64,000 bases of DNA from an uncultured Christensenella sp. GTDB lineage: Bacteria > Bacillota > Clostridia > Christensenellales > Borkfalkiaceae. Position numbers and translations under genes: made by a program. The notes under the pieces were generated by a model. It did no database searches, was not told the origin of the DNA, and saw only the letters and a program-made list of their open reading frames with translations. Shown here one piece after another: positions 16,323-25,078 of the stretch (position 1 is the first letter of the stretch; each line of letters opens with the position of its first letter). The stretch is from positions 62,001 through 126,000 of the forward strand of contig CAJUGI010000001.1 of the NCBI GenBank assembly GCA_910586065.1. The letters are read 5' to 3'.

Positions 16323-17730
16323 ATGACGAAAGTTTTAAATAAAGTTAAAAGTTTTTTTTGTCGGTATTCCTACAAAAGTTAAGAATTATTTTAAAAGCAT
16401 ACCCGACAGATTAAAGAAAAAATTTGCAGGTGCAAAAGAAATTATAACGCAAGGCAATTCAAAAGTAGGCGCATCCATTTGTTGTATGGGGCTTGGTCAG
16501 CTTCTGTATAAACAATGGACAAAAGGCAGTATGTTCATTTTATTACAAGTAGCGTTTATACTCTATTTTGTATTTACGGGCGGCGCAGACTTATTCGGAT
16601 TATTCACTTTGGGTCAGGTAAAAGGCGATGCATGGTTTGGTATAGCAGGCGACAATTCGGTTGTTATGATGCTAATGGGAATATTCGCCGTAATAATGAT
16701 AATGTTTTATATTGCAATTTATATTGTCAATGTAAAAGATGTATACGCAACCCAATGTGCAGAAGATACTTTAAAAGAACCGCTGTCGTTTAAAAGTCAG
16801 GCGGCGTCATTGCTTGATAAAAATTTCCATAAAACCGCTTTAACGTTACCGATAATAGGTGTTTGCATTTTCAGTATTTTACCCATTGTCTTTATGATAC
16901 TGATAGCGTTTACCAATTATGGCGGAACAACCGTACCCCCTGAACTTGTAGATTGGGTAGGGTTTGAAAATTTCGGAAAGATACTCACGCTCGGACAGTT
17001 TGCGCCTACGTTCTTTAAGATATTCGGTTGGAACTTAATGTGGGCAGTACTTTCCACAGCGATAAACTTTTTTGCAGGAATAGGACTTGCTTTACTCTTA
17101 AATAAGGCGTGTGTAAAGTGCAAAGCAATTTGGAGAGCTTTCCCGATACTTGCTTATGCGATACCGGGCTTCATAACGCTTCTTGGCTTCAAATTTATGT
17201 TCTCTTATGGTGGCCCGATAAATTACTATATCCAACAAGGCGGAGGGGATGCGATAGGCTTTTTAGCGGTTAATTCAAAATGGACGGCAAGGCTTATCGG
17301 TCTTGGAGTAAATGCTTGGATAAGCGTACCTTCGATAATGTTGCTTGCAACCGGTATTCTGTCTAATCTGAATAACGATTTATATGAAGCGGCAAGGGTA
17401 GACGGCGCAAGCGCATGGAGGCAATTCATAAAAATTACTTTACCTTATGTTTTGTTTGCTACAACGCCCGTACTTATTACGCAATTCATAAATAACTTTA
17501 ATAACTTCGGTATTTTCTACTTCCTTCGTGATGGCGTTATTTCAGACAGCTATTTCCTTGCAAATAATACAGACCTTCTTATAAATTGGTTGTATCGAAT
17601 ATCTATTGATAATAACTATTATTCGATAGGTGCGGCGATAAGTTTAATTATATTTATTGTAACTTCGATAATATCTCTAACGGTGTATATTTTATCCCCG
17701 TCATATAAACAGGAGGAAACGTTCAGATGA
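16323..17730 (+). CDS. malF: Maltodextrin ABC permease MalF, N-terminal frame broken at an 8-T run
   Basis: The ribosome site AAGGAGGG and ATG 16323 begin a frame that stops after 19 codons. Skipping one base in the T run at 16352-16359 restores one continuous frame into the permease (FFVGIPTKVKNYFKSIPDRL...), giving about 469 residues. The ATG at 16486 (414 residues) has no ribosome site. Multiple membrane helices and the permease EAA loop are clear: YEAARVDGASAWRQFIKITL near the C-terminal third. MalF forms the channel with MalG. The shift could be a sequencing slip, a real mutation, or corrected by polymerase slippage at the T run. Confidence 0.85.
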
Positions 17731-18584
17731 ATAAAGCAAAAGCAAAAGTTGTTAAATCGAAATCAAAAAAAGTACTTAACGTGCTTATTACATACTGCAT
17801 ACTTATTGTGGTTGCGTTTATATTCTTTTTCCCTTGTCTGTGGCTTATATTGGCATCGTTCTCAAAGTCGGGTTCAATATATTCATTTGACGGGTTTTTC
17901 CCTAAGGAATATGGAATTGATGCCTTTAAAACTTTGTTTACCGATACGGTAATGTACAACTATCCCAAATGGTTTTTGAATACTTTGTTTATATCCGTAA
18001 TGAGTTGTATATTCGGAACGCTGTTGACGATTTTGACGGCTTACTGTATGTCGAGATTCCGTTTCAAAAGCAGAAAAAAGCTAATGAAGGCAACGCTTGT
18101 TTTGGGAATGTTCCCGTCCTTTATGGGAACGATAGCCGTATATTTGTTAATGACACAATTTAACCTTATTAATCAGCAATGGGGTTTGATACTGATTTAT
18201 TCGGGAACTGCGCCTATGGGATATATGGTACAAAAAGGCTTCTTTGACACAATACCTTATTCGATAGACGAAGCGGCAAGAATAGACGGTGCATCTAATT
18301 TTACAGTATTTGTTAAATTTATTTTGCCGTTATCGAAACCTATACTTGTCTATACGGCATTAACATCTTTTACTTGGCCGTGGTCAGACTTTATTCTTCC
18401 GAAGATGTTATTGCAGAACAGAGATTTATGGACGGTTGCGGTAGGGCTTATGTCGTTGGGCGAAACTGAATTTGCTCGGTTTGCGGCAGGTTCGATTATA
18501 ATAGCTATACCGATAATTATTTTGTATTTCTGCTTGGTTAAGTATATGATTAACGGTATGTCTGCCGGTGCGGTAAAAGAATAA
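17727..18584 (+). CDS. malG: Maltodextrin ABC permease MalG
   Basis: 285 residues, six predicted membrane helices. Its ATG overlaps the malF stop (ATGA), indicating translational coupling. EAA loop is DEAARIDGASNFTVFVKFIL, followed by the typical MalG C-terminus with GMSAGAVKE. Works with MalF as the membrane channel for maltodextrins, energised by the ATPase encoded next. Confidence 0.92.
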   Translation: MNKAKAKVVKSKSKKVLNVLITYCILIVVAFIFFFPCLWLILASFSKSGSIYSFDGFFPKEYGIDAFKTLFTDTVMYNYPKWFLNTLFISVMSCIFGTLLTILTAYCMSRFRFKSRKKLMKATLVLGMFPSFMGTIAVYLLMTQFNLINQQWGLILIYSGTAPMGYMVQKGFFDTIPYSIDEAARIDGASNFTVFVKFILPLSKPILVYTALTSFTWPWSDFILPKMLLQNRDLWTVAVGLMSLGETEFARFAAGSIIIAIPIIILYFCLVKYMINGMSAGAVKE

Positions 18585-18602
18585 TTTGGGGGGAATTTAA
18601 AA

Positions 18603-20501
18603 ATGGCTAATTTAAGTTTAAAACATATTTATAAAGTTTATCCTAACGGAGCGAAAGCCGTTAATGATTTCAATATGCAAATTGACGATAAGGAATTTAT
18701 CGTATTTGTAGGCCCGTCGGGTTGCGGTAAATCAACTACGCTTCGTATGATAGCAGGACTTGAAGAAATTACGGCAGGCGAATTGAAAATCGGAGATGTT
18801 GTCGTAAACGGTATGGAACCGAAGGACAGGGATATAGCAATGGTATTCCAGAACTATGCTCTTTATCCGCATATGACTATTTATGAAAATATAGCGTTTG
18901 GACTTCGTACCCGTAAAGTTCCGAAAGAGGAAATAGATAAGCGTGTAACGGAAGCGGCAGAAACGCTCGGGATTACGGAATATCTTAAAAGAAAACCCAA
19001 AGAGATGTCGGGAGGACAAAGACAACGTGTTGCGCTCGGCAGAGCTATCGTTAGAGAACCGAAAGTAATGCTTTTAGACGAGCCGCTTTCAAACCTTGAT
19101 GCGAAACTTCGTACTCAGATGAGAAGCGAAATAATTAAACTTCATAAAAAACTGAACACAACATTTATTTACGTTACTCACGACCAAGTTGAAGCTATGA
19201 CTATGGGAACGAGAATAGTAGTTATGAAAGACGGCTTTGTAAAGCAGATAGATACACCTAAAAATCTTTATAAATATCCGTCAAATAAATTTGTTGCCGG
19301 TTTCATAGGAACGCCCCAAATGAACTTTTTTCAGGGAACGCTCAAAAAAGACGGCGATAAAGTGCATATAGAATTCAAGTGGTCGGAAGCCAAAATAACC
19401 GTCCCGTATTCGATGCTTATGAAAACTACTCCGCAGTATTTGGACGGAACAAAGACCGTGTATATAGGTTTCCGTGCGGAAGATATTTCGCTTGAAGAAG
19501 ATAAAGTTCGGGCAAGCGAAGCAAAGATTAAGGTAAGAATATCTCACTCGGAAGAATTGGGAACGGAGACCCTTGTGTACGGCGATATAAATATGGACGG
19601 CGACGGGTTTGCGGAAACAAATACGAGAGTTATTATTAAATCGGCAGGATTTAAAGAGTATAAGCCTGATACGGTATGTGAAGCGGCATTAAATATCGAT
19701 TCAATTCATTTGTTTGATATTGAAACCGAAGAAAGTATTATGCCCCGTATTCCCGAATATAACTACCTTGACTGTAACGTTGAAAACGGGAAACTTAAAT
19801 TTCTCGGTAACAGCGTAGATTTGCCCGAATCAGCCGTATGTGAGAACGGAAGCGGCGAATTATTGATTTCGGTTTCTGCGATTAAGTTTGACGGCGACAT
19901 AAAGGCAAAGGTTATTGATAACGAGAATATAAACGGTCAAAATCTTGTTTCTTTGGATATAAACGGTAGCAGAATATATGCGTTATCCGATAACGTTCTT
20001 GAAAAAGGCGAAATAGGTATAGGGCTTGATTTTAAGAAACTTATTATCAATGTCGGTAGTGTAGGAATTTCGCCTATGCCGCTAACGAACGGATTAAACG
20101 GTACTTTCGTTATGGAAAAGTTACCTGAAACAATAAACGTAAAAGGTAAAGACAAAAAGGTTAAAACACCGCATTATTATTTGGTTATCAACGGAACAAA
20201 GTTTGAAGCACCCGAACAGATTTACAGTAAAATGTTTGCGGCGACAACGGGTAGAAAGGTTTACAATTCTACATACAGATACGAATGGACACCTTATGAT
20301 TTTACCGTTTCGGAGAGCGGTATTGAAGCGCAGGTTTTAAAAACGCTCGATTACGGCGCTGAAAAATTTTTGAAATGCGCTGTCGGAGAAGAAATACTTT
20401 ATGTAAAATGCGATAAAGTTATGAGCGGTAAAATTTATCTTGTACCTGAGGTAAACAAAGTTAGCGTAATTGAGAGTGAAAGACAAATAAGAATAGTTTA
20501 G
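18603..20501 (+). CDS. malK: Sugar ABC transporter ATPase (MalK/MsmX type) with 260-residue C-terminal extension
   Basis: 632 residues. The first 370 or so are a normal MalK/MsmX ATPase: Walker A GPSGCGKST, Q-loop VFQNYALYPHMT, signature MSGGQRQRVALGRA, Walker B VMLLDEPLSNLDA, switch His VTHD, then a TOBE-type regulatory domain. The family normally ends there. This protein continues for about 260 residues of beta-rich sequence (starting near MPRIPEYNYLDCNVENGKLK) that looks like a further TOBE/OB-like array. The start has GGGGGG upstream, 18 bases after malG. Energises MalFG; the extension may sense a ligand or bind a regulator, which is inference. Confidence 0.9.
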   Translation: MANLSLKHIYKVYPNGAKAVNDFNMQIDDKEFIVFVGPSGCGKSTTLRMIAGLEEITAGELKIGDVVVNGMEPKDRDIAMVFQNYALYPHMTIYENIAFGLRTRKVPKEEIDKRVTEAAETLGITEYLKRKPKEMSGGQRQRVALGRAIVREPKVMLLDEPLSNLDAKLRTQMRSEIIKLHKKLNTTFIYVTHDQVEAMTMGTRIVVMKDGFVKQIDTPKNLYKYPSNKFVAGFIGTPQMNFFQGTLKKDGDKVHIEFKWSEAKITVPYSMLMKTTPQYLDGTKTVYIGFRAEDISLEEDKVRASEAKIKVRISHSEELGTETLVYGDINMDGDGFAETNTRVIIKSAGFKEYKPDTVCEAALNIDSIHLFDIETEESIMPRIPEYNYLDCNVENGKLKFLGNSVDLPESAVCENGSGELLISVSAIKFDGDIKAKVIDNENINGQNLVSLDINGSRIYALSDNVLEKGEIGIGLDFKKLIINVGSVGISPMPLTNGLNGTFVMEKLPETINVKGKDKKVKTPHYYLVINGTKFEAPEQIYSKMFAATTGRKVYNSTYRYEWTPYDFTVSESGIEAQVLKTLDYGAEKFLKCAVGEEILYVKCDKVMSGKIYLVPEVNKVSVIESERQIRIV

Positions 20502-20518
20502 TTACAAGGATAATGCAA

Positions 20519-22768
20519 ATGGATAAAACTTTATTTTTACAGGATTTGACAAGGCTTGAAGTAAAAAATAAAGATGTACAAACTTTATACAACGAAATCT
20601 CCTGTCTTGCAATGAAGTGTGGGCTAAAAGCAACGCAGAAGCCCGCAACAAAAAATGCTTACTATCTTTCAATGGAATTTCTTATAGGGCGTAGCTTTTA
20701 TAACAACCTTATGGAGCTTGGAGTTCTTGAAGAGGCAAAAGAAATTCTTGCACAAAAAGGAATAGATATAAACGTATTCGAGGAAATAGAGGATGCCGCT
20801 CTCGGTAATGGCGGTTTAGGTAGGCTTGCTGCTTGTTTCCTTGATTCTGCGGCAGGTTTAGGCTTGCCCCTGCAAGGGTACGGAATCCGTTATAAATACG
20901 GATTATTCAAACAAGCTATTAAAAACGGCTTTCAAGTTGAGTTGCCTGATGATTGGCAAAAGTTTGGCGACCCGTGGTCTATCAGACGGGAAAACGAAAA
21001 ACGCTTAATAAAATTTGCCGATATGTCGGTTTGGGCTGTGCCTTATGATATGCCCGTATTCGGTAAACGTGTAAATAATTTGAGATTATTTCAAGCCGAA
21101 GGGAACGAAGAAGCGCAAAAAATCAGCGAATATCTTTATCCGGCAGACGATACCGAAGAAGGTAAATTGTTAAGGCTTCGCCAAGAATATTTCTTCTCTG
21201 CGGCGGCTATCGGAGAGCTTGTCGATAAGCATATTAAAAAGCACGGCAGACGATTTGATAATTTTTCCGAATTTAACTCAATACAGTTGAATGATACGCA
21301 CCCTATACTTGCTATTGCGGAATTTATAAGACTGCTTACGACAGAGCATAGAGTTTGTTTGTCAGATGCGCTTGAAGTTGCGAAAAAGACATTTTCATAC
21401 ACAAACCACACAATATTGCCTGAGGCATTAGAGTGTTGGCAATCTTTACAGATAAAGAAAATTTTGCCCGAAATATATTCTATTTTAATGAAAGTATATG
21501 TAAAGCAAAAAGATGAGTTTGCAAGGTTGAAGTGTTCGCCGGAAGAAGCGTCTGATATGGCAATTTATTCTGCCGATAAATTTTCAATGGCTAATCTTGC
21601 GTTATTTGTCGGTAACAAAGTAAACGGTGTTGCTAAATTACATACGGATATTTTAAAAAGTAACCTGTTCAAAACAGCGTTTAAATATTATCCCGAAAAG
21701 TTCCAAAATAAAACAAACGGTATAACACAACGCAGATGGTTAATGCTTTGTAACCGTGAATTGTCAGAGCTTATCGATAATTCGATAGGACAAGATTGGC
21801 GTAATGATATACAGCTATTAGGTCAGCTTGAAAGTAAAGTCAACAACATAATTCCTGATTTTATTAAAGTTAAAGCTGAAAAGAAAAGACAACTTTTTGA
21901 ATATATCAAAATTCACGAAGGTGTAGATATAACCGAAAATTTTATTGTCTATTCACAGGTAAAAAGGTTGCACGAGTATAAGCGACAGCTTATGACAGCA
22001 CTTGCAATACTTGAAATTTATAAAAGTTTAAAGAACGGTACAATAAAGGAGTTTCAACCTTCTGTATTCATATTCGGAGCAAAGAGCGCACCGAGCTATA
22101 AAAGAGCAAAAGCAATAATAAAGTTTATTAACGAGATAGCAGATAAAATTAATTCAGACGAGCAGACTAATCGTTTGCTGAAAGTCGTATTTGTTCAAAA
22201 TTATAATGTTTCATATGCGGAAAAAATCGTTGCAGGTACTGATGTTTCTTTGCAGGTATCAACTGCCGGACTTGAAGCAAGCGGAACGGGTAATATGAAG
22301 TTTATGATGAACGGTGCGGTTACTTGCGGCACAATGGACGGCGCAAACATAGAAATTGTGGAACTTGCAGGTAAAGAAAATAACTATATATTCGGCGCAG
22401 AAGTAGACGAAATCGAAAGGCTTAAAAAAGACGGATATAATCCCACCGAAATTATAAAGAATAGCGATTTACATAATTTTGCTATGTCCACACTAATTGA
22501 CGGCACGTTTAATGACGGTAATACAGGTTACTTTAAAGATTTGTACGACTCATTAACTATCGGAGCAAGTTGGCATAAGCCTGACCAATATTTTGTATTG
22601 CACGATTTACAGAGTTATGTTGATGCGCTTCTTAAAATCAATTCTGATTACAAAAATAAAAATGACTTTGCATTAAAGCAACTTAATAATACCGCAAATT
22701 CGGCGTATTTCTCATCTGACAGAACAATAAAAGAGTATGCTAAAAATATTTGGGAAATAATGATATGA
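20519..22768 (+). CDS. malP: Maltodextrin/glycogen phosphorylase
   Basis: 749 residues from ATG 20519, chosen because AAGGA lies 8 bases upstream; an ATG two codons earlier is too close to that site. GT35 phosphorylase, converting alpha-1,4-glucans plus phosphate to glucose-1-phosphate in the cytoplasm. Family motifs include YYLSMEFLIGRSFYNN, ALGNGGLGRLAACFLDS and the pyridoxal-phosphate site EASGTGNMKFMMNG with Lys594. Length is slightly under the usual 790-830, consistent with an unregulated bacterial enzyme. Follows the ABC ATPase by 17 bases and overlaps malQ by four bases. Confidence 0.93.
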   Translation: MDKTLFLQDLTRLEVKNKDVQTLYNEISCLAMKCGLKATQKPATKNAYYLSMEFLIGRSFYNNLMELGVLEEAKEILAQKGIDINVFEEIEDAALGNGGLGRLAACFLDSAAGLGLPLQGYGIRYKYGLFKQAIKNGFQVELPDDWQKFGDPWSIRRENEKRLIKFADMSVWAVPYDMPVFGKRVNNLRLFQAEGNEEAQKISEYLYPADDTEEGKLLRLRQEYFFSAAAIGELVDKHIKKHGRRFDNFSEFNSIQLNDTHPILAIAEFIRLLTTEHRVCLSDALEVAKKTFSYTNHTILPEALECWQSLQIKKILPEIYSILMKVYVKQKDEFARLKCSPEEASDMAIYSADKFSMANLALFVGNKVNGVAKLHTDILKSNLFKTAFKYYPEKFQNKTNGITQRRWLMLCNRELSELIDNSIGQDWRNDIQLLGQLESKVNNIIPDFIKVKAEKKRQLFEYIKIHEGVDITENFIVYSQVKRLHEYKRQLMTALAILEIYKSLKNGTIKEFQPSVFIFGAKSAPSYKRAKAIIKFINEIADKINSDEQTNRLLKVVFVQNYNVSYAEKIVAGTDVSLQVSTAGLEASGTGNMKFMMNGAVTCGTMDGANIEIVELAGKENNYIFGAEVDEIERLKKDGYNPTEIIKNSDLHNFAMSTLIDGTFNDGNTGYFKDLYDSLTIGASWHKPDQYFVLHDLQSYVDALLKINSDYKNKNDFALKQLNNTANSAYFSSDRTIKEYAKNIWEIMI

Positions 22769-24195
22769 AAAAATGTGGGATATTGATGCCTGTTTTCTCT
22801 TTGCCGAGTAAATATGGCATTGGAAGTTTCGGAAAGGAAGCATATAGATTTGTGGACTTTCTTGTTGAAGCAAATCAAAACTATTGGCAAGTACTTCCGC
22901 TTAATCCTACAACTTACGGCGATTCTCCATATCAATCTCCGTCCGCATTTGCAGGAAATCCGTATTTTATCGACCTTGATATTTTAAAGTCAGACGGGCT
23001 TTTAACGGACGAAGAATGTACGGAACAAATAACAAATAGTAGTAGTACAATTAATTACGATGCCTTATACAAAAAGCGTTATTCGGTATTGCGTAAAGCC
23101 TTTTCTCGGTTTATAAAAGATAAAAGCTATTATTGTTTTTTGGATAATAACTCAGAATGGTTGACACAGTATTCAGAGTTTATGAGCCATAAGTTATTAA
23201 ATGACGGTAAGGCTTGGAACGAGTGGACTGAATTTGAAAAAAGACAAGAGGAAGTTAGCTTTTGGTGTTTTCTGCAATATGAATTCTTTAAGCAATGGAA
23301 AGAGCTAAAATGTTATGCTAACAATAAGGGCGTAGAAATAATAGGCGATTTGCCTATTTATGTCGCATACGATAGCGCAGATGTATTTAATAATCATAAG
23401 TATTTTCAACTTGATAAATGTGGTAATCCTACGTCAGTAGCAGGAGTACCGCCCGATGAGTATTGTGATGACGGACAGCTTTGGGGAAATCCTTTGTATA
23501 ATTGGGCGTTGATGCAGGAAGAAAAATTTGCTTGGTGGATTAAACGATTTAATGCGGCATTTGAACTCTATAATATTGTCCGTATAGACCATTTTAGGGG
23601 ATTTGCCGGATATTACAGTATTCCTTACGGAGAGGAAACTGCCCGTAACGGCAAATGGTTTGAAGCGCCGGGAAAAGAGCTGTTTCGTACAATAAAAGAG
23701 CATTTTCCTAATGCAAAAATTATTGCGGAAGATTTAGGTTTTCTTGATGAGAGCGTAACAGATTTACTCAATGAAACGGGTTTTCCGGGTATGAAGATAG
23801 CGCAATTCGGATTTTATGAAAGTAATAGTATTTACAACCCGAAAAACTATATAAATAACTGTGTTGCCTACACAGGTACTCACGATAACCCGACAACAAT
23901 AGAGTGGCTAAAAAGTATAACAAAGAAAGACAAAAGATTTTTTAGAAAGTGCGTTAATAAAAAGTTGTTGGAAAATGACTGTGATGCGCTTATCAGAAGT
24001 CTTTTCCAAAGTAACGCCGATACGGTTATTATACCGATTCAAGATTATTTACATTTAGATAAAGATAGCAGAATTAATACACCGTCAACACTCGGCAATA
24101 ATTGGTGTTGGGTGTTATCGGAAGATTATGCTAAATACAGTAGAAAAATAAAAAGTTTCAAAAATCCAAATGGAAATAATAGAGAAAAATACTAA
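22765..24195 (+). CDS. malQ: 4-alpha-glucanotransferase (amylomaltase)
   Basis: 476 residues from ATG 22765, overlapping the malP stop (ATGA). GH77 enzyme that disproportionates short maltodextrins so the phosphorylase can act on them. Clear motifs: GSFGKEAYRFVDFL, LPLNPTTYGDSPYQSPSAFA, VRIDHFRGF (nucleophile Asp275), IIAEDLGF (Glu322), YTGTHDNPT and the C-terminal NTPSTLGNNWCWVL. Slightly short at the C-terminus but all catalytic regions are present. Last gene of the maltodextrin operon. Confidence 0.93.
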   Translation: MKKCGILMPVFSLPSKYGIGSFGKEAYRFVDFLVEANQNYWQVLPLNPTTYGDSPYQSPSAFAGNPYFIDLDILKSDGLLTDEECTEQITNSSSTINYDALYKKRYSVLRKAFSRFIKDKSYYCFLDNNSEWLTQYSEFMSHKLLNDGKAWNEWTEFEKRQEEVSFWCFLQYEFFKQWKELKCYANNKGVEIIGDLPIYVAYDSADVFNNHKYFQLDKCGNPTSVAGVPPDEYCDDGQLWGNPLYNWALMQEEKFAWWIKRFNAAFELYNIVRIDHFRGFAGYYSIPYGEETARNGKWFEAPGKELFRTIKEHFPNAKIIAEDLGFLDESVTDLLNETGFPGMKIAQFGFYESNSIYNPKNYINNCVAYTGTHDNPTTIEWLKSITKKDKRFFRKCVNKKLLENDCDALIRSLFQSNADTVIIPIQDYLHLDKDSRINTPSTLGNNWCWVLSEDYAKYSRKIKSFKNPNGNNREKY

Positions 24196-24275
24196 TAAGT
24201 TTAATACTAAATTTACTTTAATCGGAGGTGGAATAGAGTATATTTTTTTACGCTAATTAGTAAAAGGCGGCAATA

Positions 24276-24470
24276 ATGGAAAAATTCCAAAATACCGAAG
24301 CAAAGAAATCACATATTCGTTGTCCAAGATGCGATAAAGAATTGATGCAAGTTGTCGCAGTAGATGATTGCTTAATGAAATGTTGTAAATGTAATAGTCG
24401 GTACATAATAAATGTGAAAAACGGAAGCGTATCCATTGTGCTTGTAAGTAAACAGAAAGAAGAAAATTGA
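24276..24470 (+). CDS. Small zinc-ribbon protein
   Basis: 64 residues. Two CxxC pairs (CPRCDK and CCKCNS) about 20 residues apart make a likely zinc ribbon. A GGCGG site lies about 7 bases before the ATG. Closed by a terminator that overlaps its stop codon. Similar small ribbons are common on mobile elements; no specific function can be assigned. Confidence 0.7.
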   Translation: MEKFQNTEAKKSHIRCPRCDKELMQVVAVDDCLMKCCKCNSRYIINVKNGSVSIVLVSKQKEEN

Positions 24471-24497
24471 GAAGTTCCTTATAGGGACTTCTCTTTT
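24469..24497 (+). terminator. Terminator after the zinc-ribbon gene
   Basis: Ten-pair stem GAGAAGTTCC / GGGACTTCTC (one G-U pair) followed by TTTT. Confidence 0.85.
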
Positions 24498-24713
24498 GTC
24501 ATTTTTCTATGTTTTACGACAAAAAAATTAAAAATTCACGGTTATAAATTTTATATAATGTGAATAAGCAATGTTGCGACTTGTGGAACGGCGCAATCAT
24601 AACCCGTGAAAGACCGGATAGGGAGTGCGTGTACCAAAGATAAAATTATAATGTACAATAACAAATTAATATAATACTGCAATAGAATTGTAACCGCAAG
24701 TTTATCGTGTAAG
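24498..24713 (+). other. Untranslated leader of the replication/transfer block
   Basis: No reading frame. A TATAAT at 24554-24559 is a possible -10 element, but no good -35 is seen. The following 150 bases contain TTGCG / CGCAA complementarity (about 24574-24596) and end at two consecutive terminators. It may be a long regulatory leader. Confidence 0.45.
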
Positions 24714-24770
24714 AGTTCAGGCAGAGGTTAAGCCTAAAAGGGGCTTTTTCCTAATGCCTGAACTTTTTTT
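24714..24770 (+). terminator. First of two tandem terminators
   Basis: Outer stem of ten pairs AGTTCAGGCA (24714-24723) with TGCCTGAACT (24755-24764), an inner AAGCC / GGGCTT helix, then seven T. It lies in the leader upstream of the primase gene. Confidence 0.85.
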
Positions 24771-24811
24771 ATGCCCTGATAACGTTTAACCAACGCTGTC
24801 GGGGCATTTTC
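24771..24811 (+). terminator. Second tandem terminator
   Basis: Nine-pair stem ATGCCCTGA (24771-24779) with TCGGGGCAT (24799-24807), ending in TTTT. It begins directly after the first terminator. Confidence 0.75.
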
Positions 24812-24864
24812 TATAAGGCGAAATCCGCCGATAGCGATTTAAAAAATCGAAATCGGAGGATTTT

Positions 24865-24954
24865 ATGAAAAAATTTAAAGTCAAAGTGATATTGAAAAAC
24901 GGAGAACCAACCTGTTTTTCAGGACAAATTAAAAACTCGACAAGAATTGAATAG
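24865..24954 (+). CDS. 29-aa ORF, probably the broken start of the next protein
   Basis: ATG 24865 has a good CGGAGGA site and encodes MKKFKVKVILKNGEPTCFSG and nine more residues before a stop. The +1 frame beside it stays open into the primase gene and reads ...NSRWKNLEVLFLPTQLVRIT, which looks like a natural continuation. I think a single-base frameshift separates the two, but a genuine leader peptide is possible. Confidence 0.5.
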   Translation: MKKFKVKVILKNGEPTCFSGQIKNSTRIE

Positions 24955-25078
24955 CAGATGGAAAAATCTTGAAGTTCTATTCTTGCCTACGCAACTTGTC
25001 CGTATAACGCTGGAAGAAATGAAAACTTTAAGTGAAAAATTTAATATAGAAAACAATAAAAAAATCGAGGAGAATGAA

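Noticed and set aside
24498..24713. Group II intron start or known riboswitch in the leader
   Set aside because: A GTGCG-like string is present, but no intron domain V/VI or reverse transcriptase follows and no riboswitch consensus could be recognised.
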